44,785 nucleotides of DNA from Hyphomicrobiales bacterium (GCA_019237215.1 JAFAHL010000443.1:1-44785); one strand, 5' to 3'. Positions 33,108-42,575 are shown, counted from the first letter of the stretch. The notes: generated by a model from the letters alone, not told the origin. Made by a program: numbers and translations.

Positions 33108-34439
33108 TCAGATGGCGGCTGCGATCGTTCCGCGGCATTCCCCCAGCCCGATGGTTGCAAAGCCTTGGCGCCGGCAGCGCGCCCGCATGACAACGGTGTC
33201 GCCGTCTTCGAGGAAACGGCGCGTTTCGCCGGATGGGAGTTCGATCGGCCGTCGTCCGCCGGCCGAGATCTCGAGCAAGCTGCCGAGCCCGCTGTCCTCC
33301 GGCGCCGAGATCGTGCCGGTGCCGAATAGATCGCCCGCACGCAGATTGCAGCCGCCGCTGCTGTGATGCGTCACGAGCTGGGCCACGGTCCAGTAAAGAT
33401 GGCGTGCGTTGCCGACGCACAATCGTTGCGGGGCAAGTCCTTTCGCCTGCAGACCCGGCGTGAGCAGAAACACCTCGAGCTCGATGTCGAGGGCGCCCGC
33501 GGCCTGGTCCGCCGCGTCCAAGAGATGGGGCAGAGGCGCTGGATCGCCCACCGGCCGCGGCGCCTGCGCCATCCGAAACGGCGCCAGCGCCTCCGGGGTG
33601 ACGACCCAGGGCGAGATGGTGGTCAAAAAGCTCTTGCCGAGGAAGGGGCCGAGCGGCTGGTATTCCCACGCCTGGACGTCGCGCGCGGACCAATCGTTCA
33701 GCAGGCAGAAGCCGGCGATGTGGCTTGCCGCATCTGCGATGGCAACCGGTGTGCCCAGCTCGTTGCCAGGGCCGATCCAAACTCCGAGCTCGAGCTCGTA
33801 GTCGAGACTGCGGGAAGGCCCGAAGCTCGGCACCGTTTCGGTTGACGGTTTGCGCTGGCCGCTCGGGCGGCGCAGCATCGCCCCCGACACGGCGATGGAG
33901 GAGGCGCGGCCGTGATAGCCGATCGGCACGTATTTGTAATTCGGCAGCAGCGGATTGTCGGGGCGAAACAGCTTACCCGCATTGGCGGCGTGGTGGATGC
34001 CGGCGAAAAAATCGGTGTAGTCGCCGATCGCCGCCGGAAGCTCGAGGCGGCAATCGTCGGCGCGGTGAACGAGCCGCGGTCGCAGCGCTTCGATCTTGGC
34101 GCGCTGGCGGCCATCGGCGTCGAGAATGTCGCCGAGGCGGCGGCGGAGCGCGACGCGCGCCTCGCGGCCGAGCGCGAACAGCGGGTTGAGCGCCGCGCCG
34201 CAAGCGGCCTCGGCGGCCCGACCGGCGAGCCCATCGAACAGGCCGAGCTCGAGCGCGGCGGCGAGGTCGAAGATCTCGTCGCCGATCGCGACGCCGCCGC
34301 GGGCGGCGCCTCCCGGCGGCGCGAACACGCACAGCGGCAGGTTCTGGATCGGAAAGTCGGCGTGCGCATTGGCCGAGGCGACCCAGCTGCGCCGCGCCGG
34401 TGAATGGGTCGCATCGATCATGGCCTGATGTGCGCTCAC
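33108..34439 (-). CDS. fahA: fumarylacetoacetase
   Basis: This 443-residue enzyme cleaves fumarylacetoacetate to fumarate and acetoacetate, the last step of tyrosine and homogentisate breakdown. The N-terminal SH3-like domain covers about 25-125. The hydrolase domain shows [20 protein letters not shown] with catalytic Asp and His, [17 protein letters not shown], the metal ligands in [11 protein letters not shown], and [19 protein letters not shown], with GPFLGKSF carrying the conserved Lys. The C-terminal [20 protein letters not shown] is typical. It overlaps the end of hmgA by four bases, so the pair is translationally coupled. No maleylacetoacetate isomerase gene is in the window. Confidence 0.96.
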   Translation of the reverse strand: MSAHQAMIDATHSPARRSWVASANAHADFPIQNLPLCVFAPPGGAARGGVAIGDEIFDLAAALELGLFDGLAGRAAEAACGAALNPLFALGREARVALRRRLGDILDADGRQRAKIEALRPRLVHRADDCRLELPAAIGDYTDFFAGIHHAANAGKLFRPDNPLLPNYKYVPIGYHGRASSIAVSGAMLRRPSGQRKPSTETVPSFGPSRSLDYELELGVWIGPGNELGTPVAIADAASHIAGFCLLNDWSARDVQAWEYQPLGPFLGKSFLTTISPWVVTPEALAPFRMAQAPRPVGDPAPLPHLLDAADQAAGALDIELEVFLLTPGLQAKGLAPQRLCVGNARHLYWTVAQLVTHHSSGGCNLRAGDLFGTGTISAPEDSGLGSLLEISAGGRRPIELPSGETRRFLEDGDTVVMRARCRRQGFATIGLGECRGTIAAAI

Positions 34440-35797
34440 GGTTTCGCGCCGCTCGGATCGAAGTGCCTGCGCAAACCCTTCCAGCAGTCGATGTAGTCGT
34501 CCTGCCGCTCCTTGAGGTTGGCGGCGTATTTCGTCAGCCGCTGCGGGAACCGGGTCTCGAACATGAACGCCATGGTGTCGGTCAGCTTGACCGGCTTGAG
34601 CTCGCTGTTGCTCGCATGCTCGAAGGCGGTCTCATCCGGTCCGTGCGGCAGCATGCAATTATGGAGCGAGATGCCACCCGGCACGAAACCCTGCGGTTTC
34701 GCGTCGTAGACGCCGTAGATCAGCCCCATGAACTCCGACATCAGGTTGCGGTGATACCACGGCGGCCGGAAGGTATTTTCCGCCACCTGCCAGCGCTCCG
34801 GGAAAATGACGAGATCGACATTGGCGGTGCCGGGCGTTTCCGACGGCGCGGTCATGACCGTGAAGATCGACGGATCGGGGTGATCGAACAGCAACGCCCC
34901 CACGGGGGAGAAACGCCGCAGATCGTATTTGTAAGGCGCGTAGTTGCCGTGCCAGGCGACCACGTCGAGCGGCGATTGGCCGATCTCGGTCGCGTAGAGC
35001 TCGCCGCCCCACTTCACCAGCAGGGTCGAGGGCTCCTCCTTATCCTCGTACGCGGCGACGGGGGTGAGGAAGTCGCGCGGATTGGCGAGGCAATTGGCGC
35101 CGATCGGTCCGCGATAGGGCAGCGTGAAAGCGCCGCCGTAGTTTTCGCACATATAGGCGCGCGCGGGCCCGTCGAGGAGCTCGACCTTGAAGATCATGCC
35201 GCGTTGGATCACGCAGATCTCGCCGGGCGCGATGTCGATCACGCCGAACTCGGTGCGGAAGCGAAGCTTGTTCTGCTGCGCGACGATGAGGAGCTCGCCG
35301 TCCGCGTTGAAGAAATACTCGTTGCGCATGGATGCGGTCACGAGCAGCACATGCGCTGCCATGCCGGCGCGCGTCTCGGCGTCGCCGGCCGTGGTCATGG
35401 TGCGCAGGCCGCTCACGAAGGTGAGCGTCTCCTGCGGTATCGGGATCGGCCCCCAACGCAGCTGCCCGATCGGCAGGTCGCTCTCCTCCCGAGCTGCCGG
35501 CGCAGTGCGCATGAACCCCTTGTCTATCCTGCGGTAACGCGCCGAATGCTTGACCGTGGGCCGGATGCGGTAAAGCCAGGAGCGCTGGTTGGTGGATTGC
35601 GGCGCGGTGAACGGCGAGCCGGACAGCTGCTCGGCATAGAGGCCGAACTTGACCTTTTGCGGGGAATTGCGCCCGACCGGCAGCGCGCCTGCAAGCGCCT
35701 CGCTCTCGAACGAGTTGCCGAAGCCCGACATGTAGCCGGCAACGAGACTGGCAGGATCGGCCTTTGCTCCAAATCGCGACGCATCCTGAACGTTCAT
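34436..35797 (-). CDS. hmgA: homogentisate 1,2-dioxygenase
   Basis: This 453-residue iron dioxygenase opens the ring of homogentisate to maleylacetoacetate. [20 protein letters not shown] (21-40) is the family start. The iron ligands are the His and Glu of [16 protein letters not shown], six residues apart, and the His of [18 protein letters not shown]. The start at 35797 has GGAGGA seven bases upstream. It lies 45 bases after the TRAP permease dctM and overlaps fahA, so transport and catabolic genes appear to form one transcript. 4-hydroxyphenylpyruvate dioxygenase is not in the window, so homogentisate may arise elsewhere or be imported. Confidence 0.97.
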   Translation of the reverse strand: MNVQDASRFGAKADPASLVAGYMSGFGNSFESEALAGALPVGRNSPQKVKFGLYAEQLSGSPFTAPQSTNQRSWLYRIRPTVKHSARYRRIDKGFMRTAPAAREESDLPIGQLRWGPIPIPQETLTFVSGLRTMTTAGDAETRAGMAAHVLLVTASMRNEYFFNADGELLIVAQQNKLRFRTEFGVIDIAPGEICVIQRGMIFKVELLDGPARAYMCENYGGAFTLPYRGPIGANCLANPRDFLTPVAAYEDKEEPSTLLVKWGGELYATEIGQSPLDVVAWHGNYAPYKYDLRRFSPVGALLFDHPDPSIFTVMTAPSETPGTANVDLVIFPERWQVAENTFRPPWYHRNLMSEFMGLIYGVYDAKPQGFVPGGISLHNCMLPHGPDETAFEHASNSELKPVKLTDTMAFMFETRFPQRLTKYAANLKERQDDYIDCWKGLRRHFDPSGAKP

Positions 35798-35842
35798 GGC
35801 GATCCTCCGTTCGGTCGAAGCCGTGAGGCAGAGGATCATACT

Positions 35843-37129
35843 CTAGCGCATCGTCGCGGGCAGCCAGAGCGCGATCTGCGGAAAAATCATCAGCAGCACG
35901 GTCGTGATCACGATCGACAGCATGAGGATGCTGGTTCCCTTGTAGACCTTCATGAGATCGACGCCCGCCGTCGCGCTCACGATGAACGCGACCAGGCCGA
36001 CCGGTGGGAACACGAGTCCCATCGCCACCATCATCATCGAGATCACCCCGAACCAGATCGGATCGAAGTCGAGCGAGGTGATCAGCGGGAAGGTGAGCTG
36101 GAGCGTGAGCAGCAGCAGGGGAATTTCGTCCATGAACATGCTGATGACGAAGTAGGCCACCACGATGCCGATGACGACCACCCAGCGATTGAGCTCCATG
36201 GCGATGACGGCGGTGACCACCTCCTGGGGAATGCGGCTCAATGCCATGTAGTAACCGAAGATCGTCGCGCCGAGGAGGATGAGAAAAATCATCGCCGAGG
36301 TACGAATGGTGGATTTCACGGCGTCGATCGCCTCCGCGAAAGTGAGGCGGCCGAATACTGCGCCGATCACGCCGGCGAGCAAGGCGCCGAGCGCGCCCAC
36401 CTCCGTCGGCGTCGCGACGCCGGTGTAGAGCAGCACCAGCACGAGCAGGATGAGCAGCAGGCTCGGCCAGATGCGCACGAGGCTCGCCCACCGTTCCTGC
36501 GCGCTGACGCGGTAGGTCGAGGGTGCGTGCTTGGGGCTGATGACGACCCACAGATAGACCATGACCGCGAGTAGGATGCCGGCGATGATTCCCGGCACGA
36601 CTCCGGCGATCAGCAGTTTGCCGATCGAGGTTTGGGTGGCGATGCCGTAGATCACCATGGCGATGCTCGGCGGGATCAAAATGTCGAGCGTCGCTCCGAT
36701 GCCGATCGCGCCGGCGGCGAGCTCGTCCGAATAGCCATGGCGGCGCATTTCCGGCATCGCGATCTTGGACATGACCGAAGCCGCGGCGGTGCTCGCGCCG
36801 GACATGGCGCCGAAAATGCCGCAAGCGAAGACGGTGGCGATGGCGAGCCCGCCCTTGATATGCGAACACCAGTTGCTGGCGGCGGCATAAAGGTCGCGGG
36901 CGAGCCCGCTCGAGGCGGAGAAGAACGCCATCAGGATGAACATGGGGATGGTAGTCAGCGCGTAGTCGGCAACCGTGCTGAACGGCGCCAGGCTGAGGAT
37001 GCCCATCACCTTGCTGGCGTCGCCGGTGACGAGATAGATGCCGAGCATGCCCGAGCCGGCGAGCGCGACCGCGATCGGCACGCCGAAGACGAGCGCAACA
37101 ACCAGCACCAGGAGGGGGAGAGCGACCAT
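35843..37129 (-). CDS. dctM: TRAP transporter large permease subunit
   Basis: This 428-residue DctM protein has about twelve membrane segments. Typical stretches are VFGVPIAVALAGSGMLGIYL, ACGIFGAMSGASTAAASVMS, PEMRRHGYSDELAAGAIGIG, LDILIPPSIAMVIYGI and GLVFPPVGLVAFIVSATAGV. I chose ATG 37129, which gives the usual family length. The frame stays open upstream, but the 30 extra residues would be encoded by the twin-hairpin repeat, whose edge is 17 bases before this ATG. No strong ribosome binding site separates them, so the repeat could affect dctM translation. It sits between dctQ and hmgA in one orientation. Confidence 0.92.
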   Translation of the reverse strand: MVALPLLVLVVALVFGVPIAVALAGSGMLGIYLVTGDASKVMGILSLAPFSTVADYALTTIPMFILMAFFSASSGLARDLYAAASNWCSHIKGGLAIATVFACGIFGAMSGASTAAASVMSKIAMPEMRRHGYSDELAAGAIGIGATLDILIPPSIAMVIYGIATQTSIGKLLIAGVVPGIIAGILLAVMVYLWVVISPKHAPSTYRVSAQERWASLVRIWPSLLLILLVLVLLYTGVATPTEVGALGALLAGVIGAVFGRLTFAEAIDAVKSTIRTSAMIFLILLGATIFGYYMALSRIPQEVVTAVIAMELNRWVVVIGIVVAYFVISMFMDEIPLLLLTLQLTFPLITSLDFDPIWFGVISMMMVAMGLVFPPVGLVAFIVSATAGVDLMKVYKGTSILMLSIVITTVLLMIFPQIALWLPATMR

Positions 37130-37146
37130 CTGCGATCTTGGCGGCC

Positions 37147-37310
37147 AGTGTGGCGGTTCAGAAGTCCGCATCATTTTTGCAGCGAGTCCGAAATGCGGAC
37201 TTCTGAACCAAAGCCACACTAGATTAATAAGCTGCTAGTGTCCTTCGATTCCGAAAGTTTGCAGACGAGGCTGCGGCACAATGATGCGAACTTCGGAATC
37301 GGGACACTAG
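37147..37310. repeat. twin-hairpin intercistronic repeat, copy B
   Basis: Same layout as copy A at 11881-12046. Hairpin 1 pairs 37147-37171 with 37193-37220, with an AAA-type bulge on the right arm as in copy A. Hairpin 2 pairs 37235-37263 with 37285-37310 and has three-base bulge and minor mismatches. Its right arm matches copy A base for base over 26 positions. The end CTAG gives the TAG stop of dctQ (37307-37309). Stem 1 uses GGTTCAGAAGT where copy A has GGATTTGAAGT, and the opposite arm changes to match. The element fills the dctQ-dctM gap completely, in the same orientation relative to transcription as copy A. Confidence 0.9.
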
Positions 37311-37831
37311 GCGGACGGCGCCTCTTCCCTGAACAGATACGACCGGCCGCTGCGGATGCGCGTGAAGTCGATCAACATGAGAATAGTCAGCGCAAAAAAG
37401 CCCAAGGGGACGAGGCAGTAGGCCGGTCCGACCAAGAGCGGCAGCGCGCTCAGCGTCGTCTCCTCGCGCAGTCCGCGCAGCGCCTGCTGGCCGGTTGCCA
37501 CCAGCGTGATCAAGCAGAACAGCAGCGACACGAGGTGTGCGGCATAATTGACCGACAGCTGCAGCGGGCGAGACAGCCGGTCGACCAGGAACGTCACGCG
37601 GATGAAAACGCCGCCGCGATAGGCATATGAGAGCCCCAAAAAAATCGCCGCCACCATCAAGTACTTTTCAGTGATTTCGTAGGCGCCGGTGATCGGCCGA
37701 TTGAAAAGATAGCGGCTGAGCGCATCGGCGGATGTGAGACACATGATAGCGATGGTCGCGACCACGCTGGTGTAGACCAGCGCAAGCTCGCAGCACCACA
37801 ACACCTTGCCGATGGCGCGCAGGACGCTCAC
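37307..37831 (-). CDS. dctQ: TRAP transporter small permease subunit
   Basis: This 174-residue four-helix DctQ protein reads VVATIAIMCLTSADALSRYL, NRPITGAYEITEKYLMVAAI, FLGLSYAYRGGVFIRVTFLV and LLVGPAYCLVPLGFFALTIL, all characteristic of the family. It connects the binding protein DctP to the DctM channel. The stop codon is contributed by the right end of the twin-hairpin repeat, which separates it from dctM. It begins 46 bases after the dctP stop. Length is normal, so the repeat has not obviously truncated it. Confidence 0.92.
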   Translation of the reverse strand: MSVLRAIGKVLWCCELALVYTSVVATIAIMCLTSADALSRYLFNRPITGAYEITEKYLMVAAIFLGLSYAYRGGVFIRVTFLVDRLSRPLQLSVNYAAHLVSLLFCLITLVATGQQALRGLREETTLSALPLLVGPAYCLVPLGFFALTILMLIDFTRIRSGRSYLFREEAPSA

Positions 37832-37877
37832 CGTGTTGCCGCGGCGCCGCTGGACGGCCAGTGAGGAAGGTTGCGCA

Positions 37878-38909
37878 CTAGTTCTTGAGCAGTTCGAGGG
37901 CGGCGTTGAGGATTTCGCGCGCGTTGGCGTGACCCTTGCCCTCCATCTTCTTCACCCACTCGTTCCAGATCGGCTCGCCCGCGAGCTTGGTCCAGCGCGC
38001 AAGCTCGTCGGGCGGGACCATATAACGGTTGAGCTCGTAGTTTCCGGCTTTGGCTCGCTCGATCACGCCTTGCTTCGCGGTATCGAAGAAATTCCTGCCC
38101 CAGAATTTTGCTCCCGTCAGACCGCTGACGGTCATGATCGCGCCGCGCACGTCCTGGGGCAGCGACTGCCACTTTTGCTTATTGGCGCACAGCGAGAAAT
38201 ACGCCGCGTAGAACGGGGCGATGGTGTAGTTTTTCGCCACCTCGTAGAGCCTGAATGCCTGCACCGCCTCCCACGGAGCGGCGGCGCCGTCGACCACGCC
38301 TTTATCGAGCGACTGGTAGACGTCGGGCATCGGAATCAGCGTCGGCACTGCTCCGAGCGCCTTGGCCATTTCGGTGGGTGGCCCGCCCAAGACGCGGAAC
38401 TTCAATCCCTTGAATTCATCGAGCGTGTTCACTTGCCGCTTGGAGACCAAGACGTTGGGCGAACTTGTGTAGAGGACGAGCGGCTCGATCTCGCTGTATT
38501 CCTTCTGCACCGCCGGGAATTTCTCATAGAGCTTCCAAAGCGCTTCGCTTCCCTTCTCGGCCGAGCTGATCGGCAAAAACGGCAGCGAGACGACGTCCGA
38601 CAACGGCGTCTGCTCGGGCCAATAGCCCTGCACGCACCAGCCGATATCGGCGATGCCGCCGCGGATGCCCTTCCACATGTCCACGCCCTTGATCAGGGTC
38701 TGCGATGGATAGATCTCGATCTTGACGCGGCCCTTGGTTGCCTCCTCGACCTGTTTCACCCAGGGCTGCAGCGCGTGCGAGGGCCCCCATCCGGTCGGAG
38801 AGTTCTGGTCGGCAAGCGTCAGCTTGATCTCTTGTGCCGCCGCCACCCCCGCCCAGGCAAAGGACGCAGCGATCAGACCGGCCAGGGCCAGGGTCTTTGT
38901 CTCGGGCAT
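37878..38909 (-). CDS. dctP: TRAP transporter substrate-binding protein
   Basis: This 343-residue periplasmic binding protein has a signal peptide (TLALAGLIAASFAWAGVAAA) and DctP marks: SHALQPWVKQVEEATKGRVK, IEIYPSQTLIKGVDMWKGI, EFKGLKFRVLGGPPTEMAKA with the conserved carboxylate-binding Arg, and IPMPDVYQSLDKGVVDGAAA. AAGGGAG lies six or seven bases before ATG 38909. First gene of the run dctP-dctQ-dctM-hmgA-fahA. TRAP systems import organic acids with a sodium or proton gradient; the downstream catabolic genes suggest an aromatic acid. It is divergent from the Ldh-type dehydrogenase across about 230 bases with no clear promoter motif. Confidence 0.92.
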   Translation of the reverse strand: MPETKTLALAGLIAASFAWAGVAAAQEIKLTLADQNSPTGWGPSHALQPWVKQVEEATKGRVKIEIYPSQTLIKGVDMWKGIRGGIADIGWCVQGYWPEQTPLSDVVSLPFLPISSAEKGSEALWKLYEKFPAVQKEYSEIEPLVLYTSSPNVLVSKRQVNTLDEFKGLKFRVLGGPPTEMAKALGAVPTLIPMPDVYQSLDKGVVDGAAAPWEAVQAFRLYEVAKNYTIAPFYAAYFSLCANKQKWQSLPQDVRGAIMTVSGLTGAKFWGRNFFDTAKQGVIERAKAGNYELNRYMVPPDELARWTKLAGEPIWNEWVKKMEGKGHANAREILNAALELLKN

Positions 38910-39136
38910 GTTCACTCCCTTCCGCGTTAGTATTTTAATCGTTGACGCGCCCGCGCGCGCAGCGGTGGCGATAGTGCCGCTCCTCCCGCGCTCAGACAAG
39001 CGACATTGCGTGAGCCGCCCGCATCCCAAGCATCGGTGCAGCGCTCGGGATTGTTACTTGATGAGCCGGTTCGTATAGAGATCGTCCGCGACTTGAGCTT
39101 CGAGTCGCCGCGCGAGAATTCCTGCAGCTTGCCGAG

Positions 39137-40186
39137 ATGCCGTCGAACAGCAAATTGCACGTCATTGCGAGCGCCGATCTCCAGCGCTTCGCGAGCGCGC
39201 TGTTTGCGGCGGCGGGCGTTGCGCCGCCCATGGCAGATGAATGGGCGAAGTCGCTGGTTTGGGCGAATCTGCGAGGCGTTGATTCGCACGGGGTCTTACG
39301 GATCCCGGGCTACATCGAACGGCTGAAGACCAAGGCCATCAACCCCGCTCCGGACATGCGGGTGGAGCAGCGCTCCGGCGCGATCGCGATTTTGGAGGCG
39401 GATCGAGCGCCGGGAGCGGTGGCCATGGCGATGGCGATGGACGAGGCGATCGCGCGTGCGCGCGAAATCCACCTCGGCTGGTGCGCCGCGCGCAATATCA
39501 CCCACGCGGGCGCCGTCGGCTACCTCGCGCTGCAGGCCGCGAATGCGGGAATGGCAGGCATCGTCATGTCGGCGTCGGGACCCATGATGGCCTACCACGG
39601 TGCCAAGGTCGCCGGCGTCTCGAGCAATCCGCTCGCGATCGCCTTTCCTGCCAGAAACCGACCGCCGCTACTACTCGATATGTCCACGTCGAATGTCGCC
39701 ATGGGGAAGGTGATGAGCGCGCGCGATGCCGGGCGCGAGATTCCGCTCGGCTGGGGGCTGGACGCGCACGGACGCGATACCACCGATCCCAGGAAGCTCG
39801 CGACGCTGCTGCCGCTCGGCGGAGCAAAAGGGTCCGCTCTTTCCTTCATGATCGAGTGCCTCTGCAGTCTCACGGTCAACAACCCGATCATCGCGCCCGC
39901 GCTTGCCGCCGGCGGCAAGCTCGATGCTCCGTTTCTCAACGGTGTTGCAATCGCGCTCGATCTCGCGGCGTTCGGCGATCGCGAGCGCATTCTCGGCGAG
40001 GCGGATCGCCTCGCACGCTTCATTGCGGCGCTTCCCCCTGCCGATGGCGTCGAACGCATCTACCTTCCGGGCGAGCGCGGCGACAGCATCTTGCAGGCGC
40101 GAATGCGCGACGGCATTCCCCTGCCGCAGGGCACGTGGTCGCGGCTGCTGGCCTGCGCCAAGGCGCTCGCAGTGGCGCCGCCGTGA
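39137..40186 (+). CDS. Ldh family (malate/L-lactate/ureidoglycolate type) NAD(P)-dependent oxidoreductase
   Basis: This 349-residue protein has the Ldh_2 fold, a dehydrogenase family without a classical Rossmann fold. GVDSHGVLRIPGYIERL holds the active-site His, and NITHAGAVGYLALQAANAGM, GVSSNPLAIAFPARN and LDMSTSNVAMGKVMSARDAG line the cofactor pocket. The later PLGGAKGSALSFMIE departs from the commoner GGxKGYGLALMVE. Known members act on malate, sulfolactate, ureidoglycolate, 2,3-diketogulonate or cyclic imino acids, so the substrate is undecided. It is divergent from dctP, which suggests it may oxidise or reduce a 2-hydroxy or 2-oxo acid imported by the TRAP system (inference). Confidence 0.88.
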   Translation: MPSNSKLHVIASADLQRFASALFAAAGVAPPMADEWAKSLVWANLRGVDSHGVLRIPGYIERLKTKAINPAPDMRVEQRSGAIAILEADRAPGAVAMAMAMDEAIARAREIHLGWCAARNITHAGAVGYLALQAANAGMAGIVMSASGPMMAYHGAKVAGVSSNPLAIAFPARNRPPLLLDMSTSNVAMGKVMSARDAGREIPLGWGLDAHGRDTTDPRKLATLLPLGGAKGSALSFMIECLCSLTVNNPIIAPALAAGGKLDAPFLNGVAIALDLAAFGDRERILGEADRLARFIAALPPADGVERIYLPGERGDSILQARMRDGIPLPQGTWSRLLACAKALAVAPP

Positions 40187-40236
40187 CGCGGGCGACCCCT
40201 CAGGGGCTTGTGTCGTCCCCTAACGAGCCGGGTTCG

Positions 40237-41031
40237 CTATTCCTCATGCCGCCAGGCGGGCTTGCGCTTGTTGAGAAATGCTTCCATGCCTTCGCGCCCT
40301 TCGGACGACGCGCGGGCCTCGGCGATGCTGCGAACGGTCAAAGCCTCGAGCGCGTCGTCGACCGGGCGACCCGCGATCTCGGCTATCAGCCGTTTCGCGC
40401 GCGATTGGGAGTGCGGACCTCCGGCAAGCAAAGCAGAAATCACTCCCTCGATCGCTTCGTCGAGGCCGCTCTGCGGAACCACTTTGTGCACGAGGCCCAA
40501 TCGGCACGCGTCCGCGGCGGAAAACGACTCCCCGGTCAAGAAGTAGCGGCGGGCTGCTCTGGCGCCGATGGCCGCGAGAACGTAAGGGCTGATCGTCGAG
40601 GGGACGAGGCCGATGCGCACCTCCGAGATCGAGAACACCGCCTCGTCGGCGGCGACCGCGATATCGCACGCTGCGACCAGCCCGATGCCCGCGGCGTAGG
40701 CCGCGCCATTGACCCGGGCTATGGTCGGCTTTGGCAGCTCATTGAGCGCGCGCAGCATCGCGCTGATCGTTTTTGCGCTCGCCAAATTCTCCGCTTCACG
40801 ACCAATCGCCATGCGGCGCATCCAGTCGAGGTCGGCGCCGGCCGAAAACGCGACGTCACGGCCGGTGAGAACAACGATGCGCGTTTCGCCGTCTGTGCCG
40901 AGCGTCTTGAACGCGTCGGTCAGCGAACGGATGACAGTGTCGTCGATTGCATTGCGCACACGCGGCCGGTTGATCGCGACGGTGGCAACGCCGCGCGCGT
41001 CCTTGGCGACGATAACCGAGGGTTCGCTCAT
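40237..41031 (-). CDS. enoyl-CoA hydratase, methylglutaconyl-CoA hydratase (LiuC)-like
   Basis: This 264-residue crotonase-fold enzyme shows VATVAINRPRVRNAIDD, the oxyanion loop FSAGADLDWMRRM (62-74), NGAAYAAGIGLVAACDIAVA and FSISEVRIGLVPSTISPYV with the catalytic glutamate. FSAGADLDWM and the IGARAARRYFLTGE segment are the wording I associate with methylglutaconyl-CoA hydratase of leucine degradation. No other liu gene (carboxylase, isovaleryl-CoA dehydrogenase, lyase) is nearby, so the assignment rests on sequence alone. GGAGG lies eight or nine bases before ATG 41031. It is convergent with the Ldh-type gene and divergent from PPK2; the 255-base gap to PPK2 shows no named motif. Confidence 0.83.
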   Translation of the reverse strand: MSEPSVIVAKDARGVATVAINRPRVRNAIDDTVIRSLTDAFKTLGTDGETRIVVLTGRDVAFSAGADLDWMRRMAIGREAENLASAKTISAMLRALNELPKPTIARVNGAAYAAGIGLVAACDIAVAADEAVFSISEVRIGLVPSTISPYVLAAIGARAARRYFLTGESFSAADACRLGLVHKVVPQSGLDEAIEGVISALLAGGPHSQSRAKRLIAEIAGRPVDDALEALTVRSIAEARASSEGREGMEAFLNKRKPAWRHEE

Positions 41032-41286
41032 CTCAGCGCCTCCGCCATCGCAGGCTCGCAACGAATGGAATTCTCCACACTGCACTATTTCTCGCCGCTC
41101 GCAAACCGCCATGGGGCCGCGTTGAAGCTGGTTTGGTGCCGAAACCCGCATTCAGACGAGAAACTTACGGCTGGGTCTGCGCCGCTGTCCCCGCCTCTCG
41201 CGTCGGACGATCGCCAATGTCACACAATCGTCATGGGCATCGAATGTAACAGGTCGAAGCCAACGCCAAATCCTGGGTTCCCATCC

Positions 41287-42201
41287 ATGACCAATGATCT
41301 GAAGGCGCGGTCCGACCGCATCAATGGCGAGATGCTCGACACCATCGACGAAGAACTCGAGATGGAGATCGACGACGATCGCCTGGCCAAGCTGTTGACC
41401 GAGATCGCCGAGCATCCCCAGCCGGCGACGCTCGATCGTCGCGTCTACTTCAAGGAGTTGCTTCGTCTGCAAGGCGAACTAGTGAAACTGCAGGACTGGG
41501 TCGTGCACCACAAGCTGAAGGTCGTGGTCCTCTTCGAGGGCCGCGACGCGGCGGGAAAGGGCGGGGTCATCAAGCGGATCACGCAGCGCCTCAATCCGCG
41601 GATCTGCCGGGTCACGGCGCTTCCGGCTCCCAGCGAGCGCGAACGCACCCAGTGGTATTTTCAGCGCTACGTGGCGCATCTGCCGGCCGGCGGAGAAATC
41701 GTCCTGTTCGACCGCAGCTGGTACAACCGCGCCGGCGTCGAGCGGGTGATGGGATTCTGCACGGAAGAACAATACCAGGAATTCTTCCATTCCGTTCCCG
41801 AATTCGAGCGCATGCTGGTGCGTTCCGGCATTATCCTGCTGAAGTACTGGTTTTCCATCAGCGACGAGGAGCAGCAATTTCGCTTCCTCATGCGCATCCA
41901 CGATCCACTCAAGCAATGGAAGCTCAGTCCCATGGACGTCGAGTCGAGGGCGCGCTGGGAGCAATACACCAAAGCCAAAGAGATCATGTTGGAGCGCACT
42001 AATATCCCCGAGGCGCACTGGTGGATCGTCGACGCCGACGACAAGAAGAAGGCGCGCCTGAATTGCATCTCGCACCTATTGAGCCAAATTCCCTATGAGC
42101 ACATCCATCATCAGGAGATCGCGTTGCCGCCGCGTGTCCACAACCCCGATTATCACCGGGGACCTATCCCCGAGCAGATGCACGTCCCAGCGATCTATTA
42201 G
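41287..42201 (+). CDS. ppk2: polyphosphate kinase 2
   Basis: This 304-residue PPK2-family enzyme moves phosphate between polyphosphate and nucleotides. FEGRDAAGKGGVIKRI is the Walker A region, LFDRSWYNRAGVERVMGF the Walker B/lid region, and KYWFSISDEEQQFRFLMRI, KQWKLSPMDVESRARWEQY and HWWIVDADDKKKARLNCI follow in family order. The acidic N-terminal extension (EELEMEIDDDRLAKLLTEI) is common in class I enzymes. ATG 41287 is preferred by length; the frame is open upstream, with an ATG at 41233, and neither has a good ribosome binding site. The gene stands alone. Class I PPK2 mostly makes ADP-to-ATP or GDP-to-GTP conversions from polyphosphate. Confidence 0.95.
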   Translation: MTNDLKARSDRINGEMLDTIDEELEMEIDDDRLAKLLTEIAEHPQPATLDRRVYFKELLRLQGELVKLQDWVVHHKLKVVVLFEGRDAAGKGGVIKRITQRLNPRICRVTALPAPSERERTQWYFQRYVAHLPAGGEIVLFDRSWYNRAGVERVMGFCTEEQYQEFFHSVPEFERMLVRSGIILLKYWFSISDEEQQFRFLMRIHDPLKQWKLSPMDVESRARWEQYTKAKEIMLERTNIPEAHWWIVDADDKKKARLNCISHLLSQIPYEHIHHQEIALPPRVHNPDYHRGPIPEQMHVPAIY

Positions 42202-42326
42202 GCTGGGAACGCGTAGATGACGCCGGTATCGGATTGCCTGCGCCCCGAAGCGAGCTGATTTACTGCAAGGCGGAACAAACCACGCAGTGGCGGCCGAAAA
42301 GCGACCAGCTCAGCGTCGCCAACGCT

Positions 42327-42575
42327 TCAGAGCGACGCCAGCAATTTGCCGAATGCGTGGATCGCGCCAGCGACCTTGCCCCGCCGCAGCGAGCTCCCGA
42401 TCATCGCATTGAGCCAAGTGACGACGGTCGTATCGAGGTCCTTTTCCAAGAGCTCGATATTGTGGATGCTGCCCCAGCCGCCGCATGGAATGTAAATGCC
42501 GTCGGGCTTGGTCGCGGCTGCGAGATAGGTCTTGCGCGCCACGTTATACTCGACCGGAATCGGCAGGCGCCGCGA
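42327..42575 (-). pseudogene. C-terminal remnant of an Asp/Glu racemase (maleate isomerase/arylmalonate decarboxylase)-like gene
   Basis: The open frame RLPIPVEYNVARKTYLAAAT, then KPDGIYIPCGGWGSIHNIEL, LEKDLDTTVVTWLNAMIGSS and IHAFGKLLASL resembles the last 80 residues of Asp/Glu racemase-fold enzymes, including the second catalytic cysteine in IPCGGW. The N-terminal two thirds, with the first cysteine, are missing: a TGA at 42576-42578 closes the frame upstream. The only start is a GTG at 42542. The 5' side runs into another truncated reading frame (42544-42624), so this looks like a deletion scar rather than a short functional gene. Confidence 0.65.

Noticed and set aside
32734-33366. 210-codon plus-strand open frame
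   Set aside because: Its second half is antisense to fahA and the first half has no recognisable domain or good ribosome binding site.
34400-36574. 724-codon plus-strand open frame opposite hmgA and dctM
   Set aside because: Antisense of two confidently identified genes, with His/Asp/Arg-rich nonsense wording.
37130-37219. N-terminal extension of DctM of 30 residues
   Set aside because: It would be translated from the twin-hairpin repeat; the protein starting at 37129 has the normal family length.
39481-42201. Apparent 906-residue fusion ending in PPK2
   Set aside because: Only the part from 41287 is PPK2; the rest is out-of-frame reading of the Ldh-type gene and antisense of the hydratase gene.
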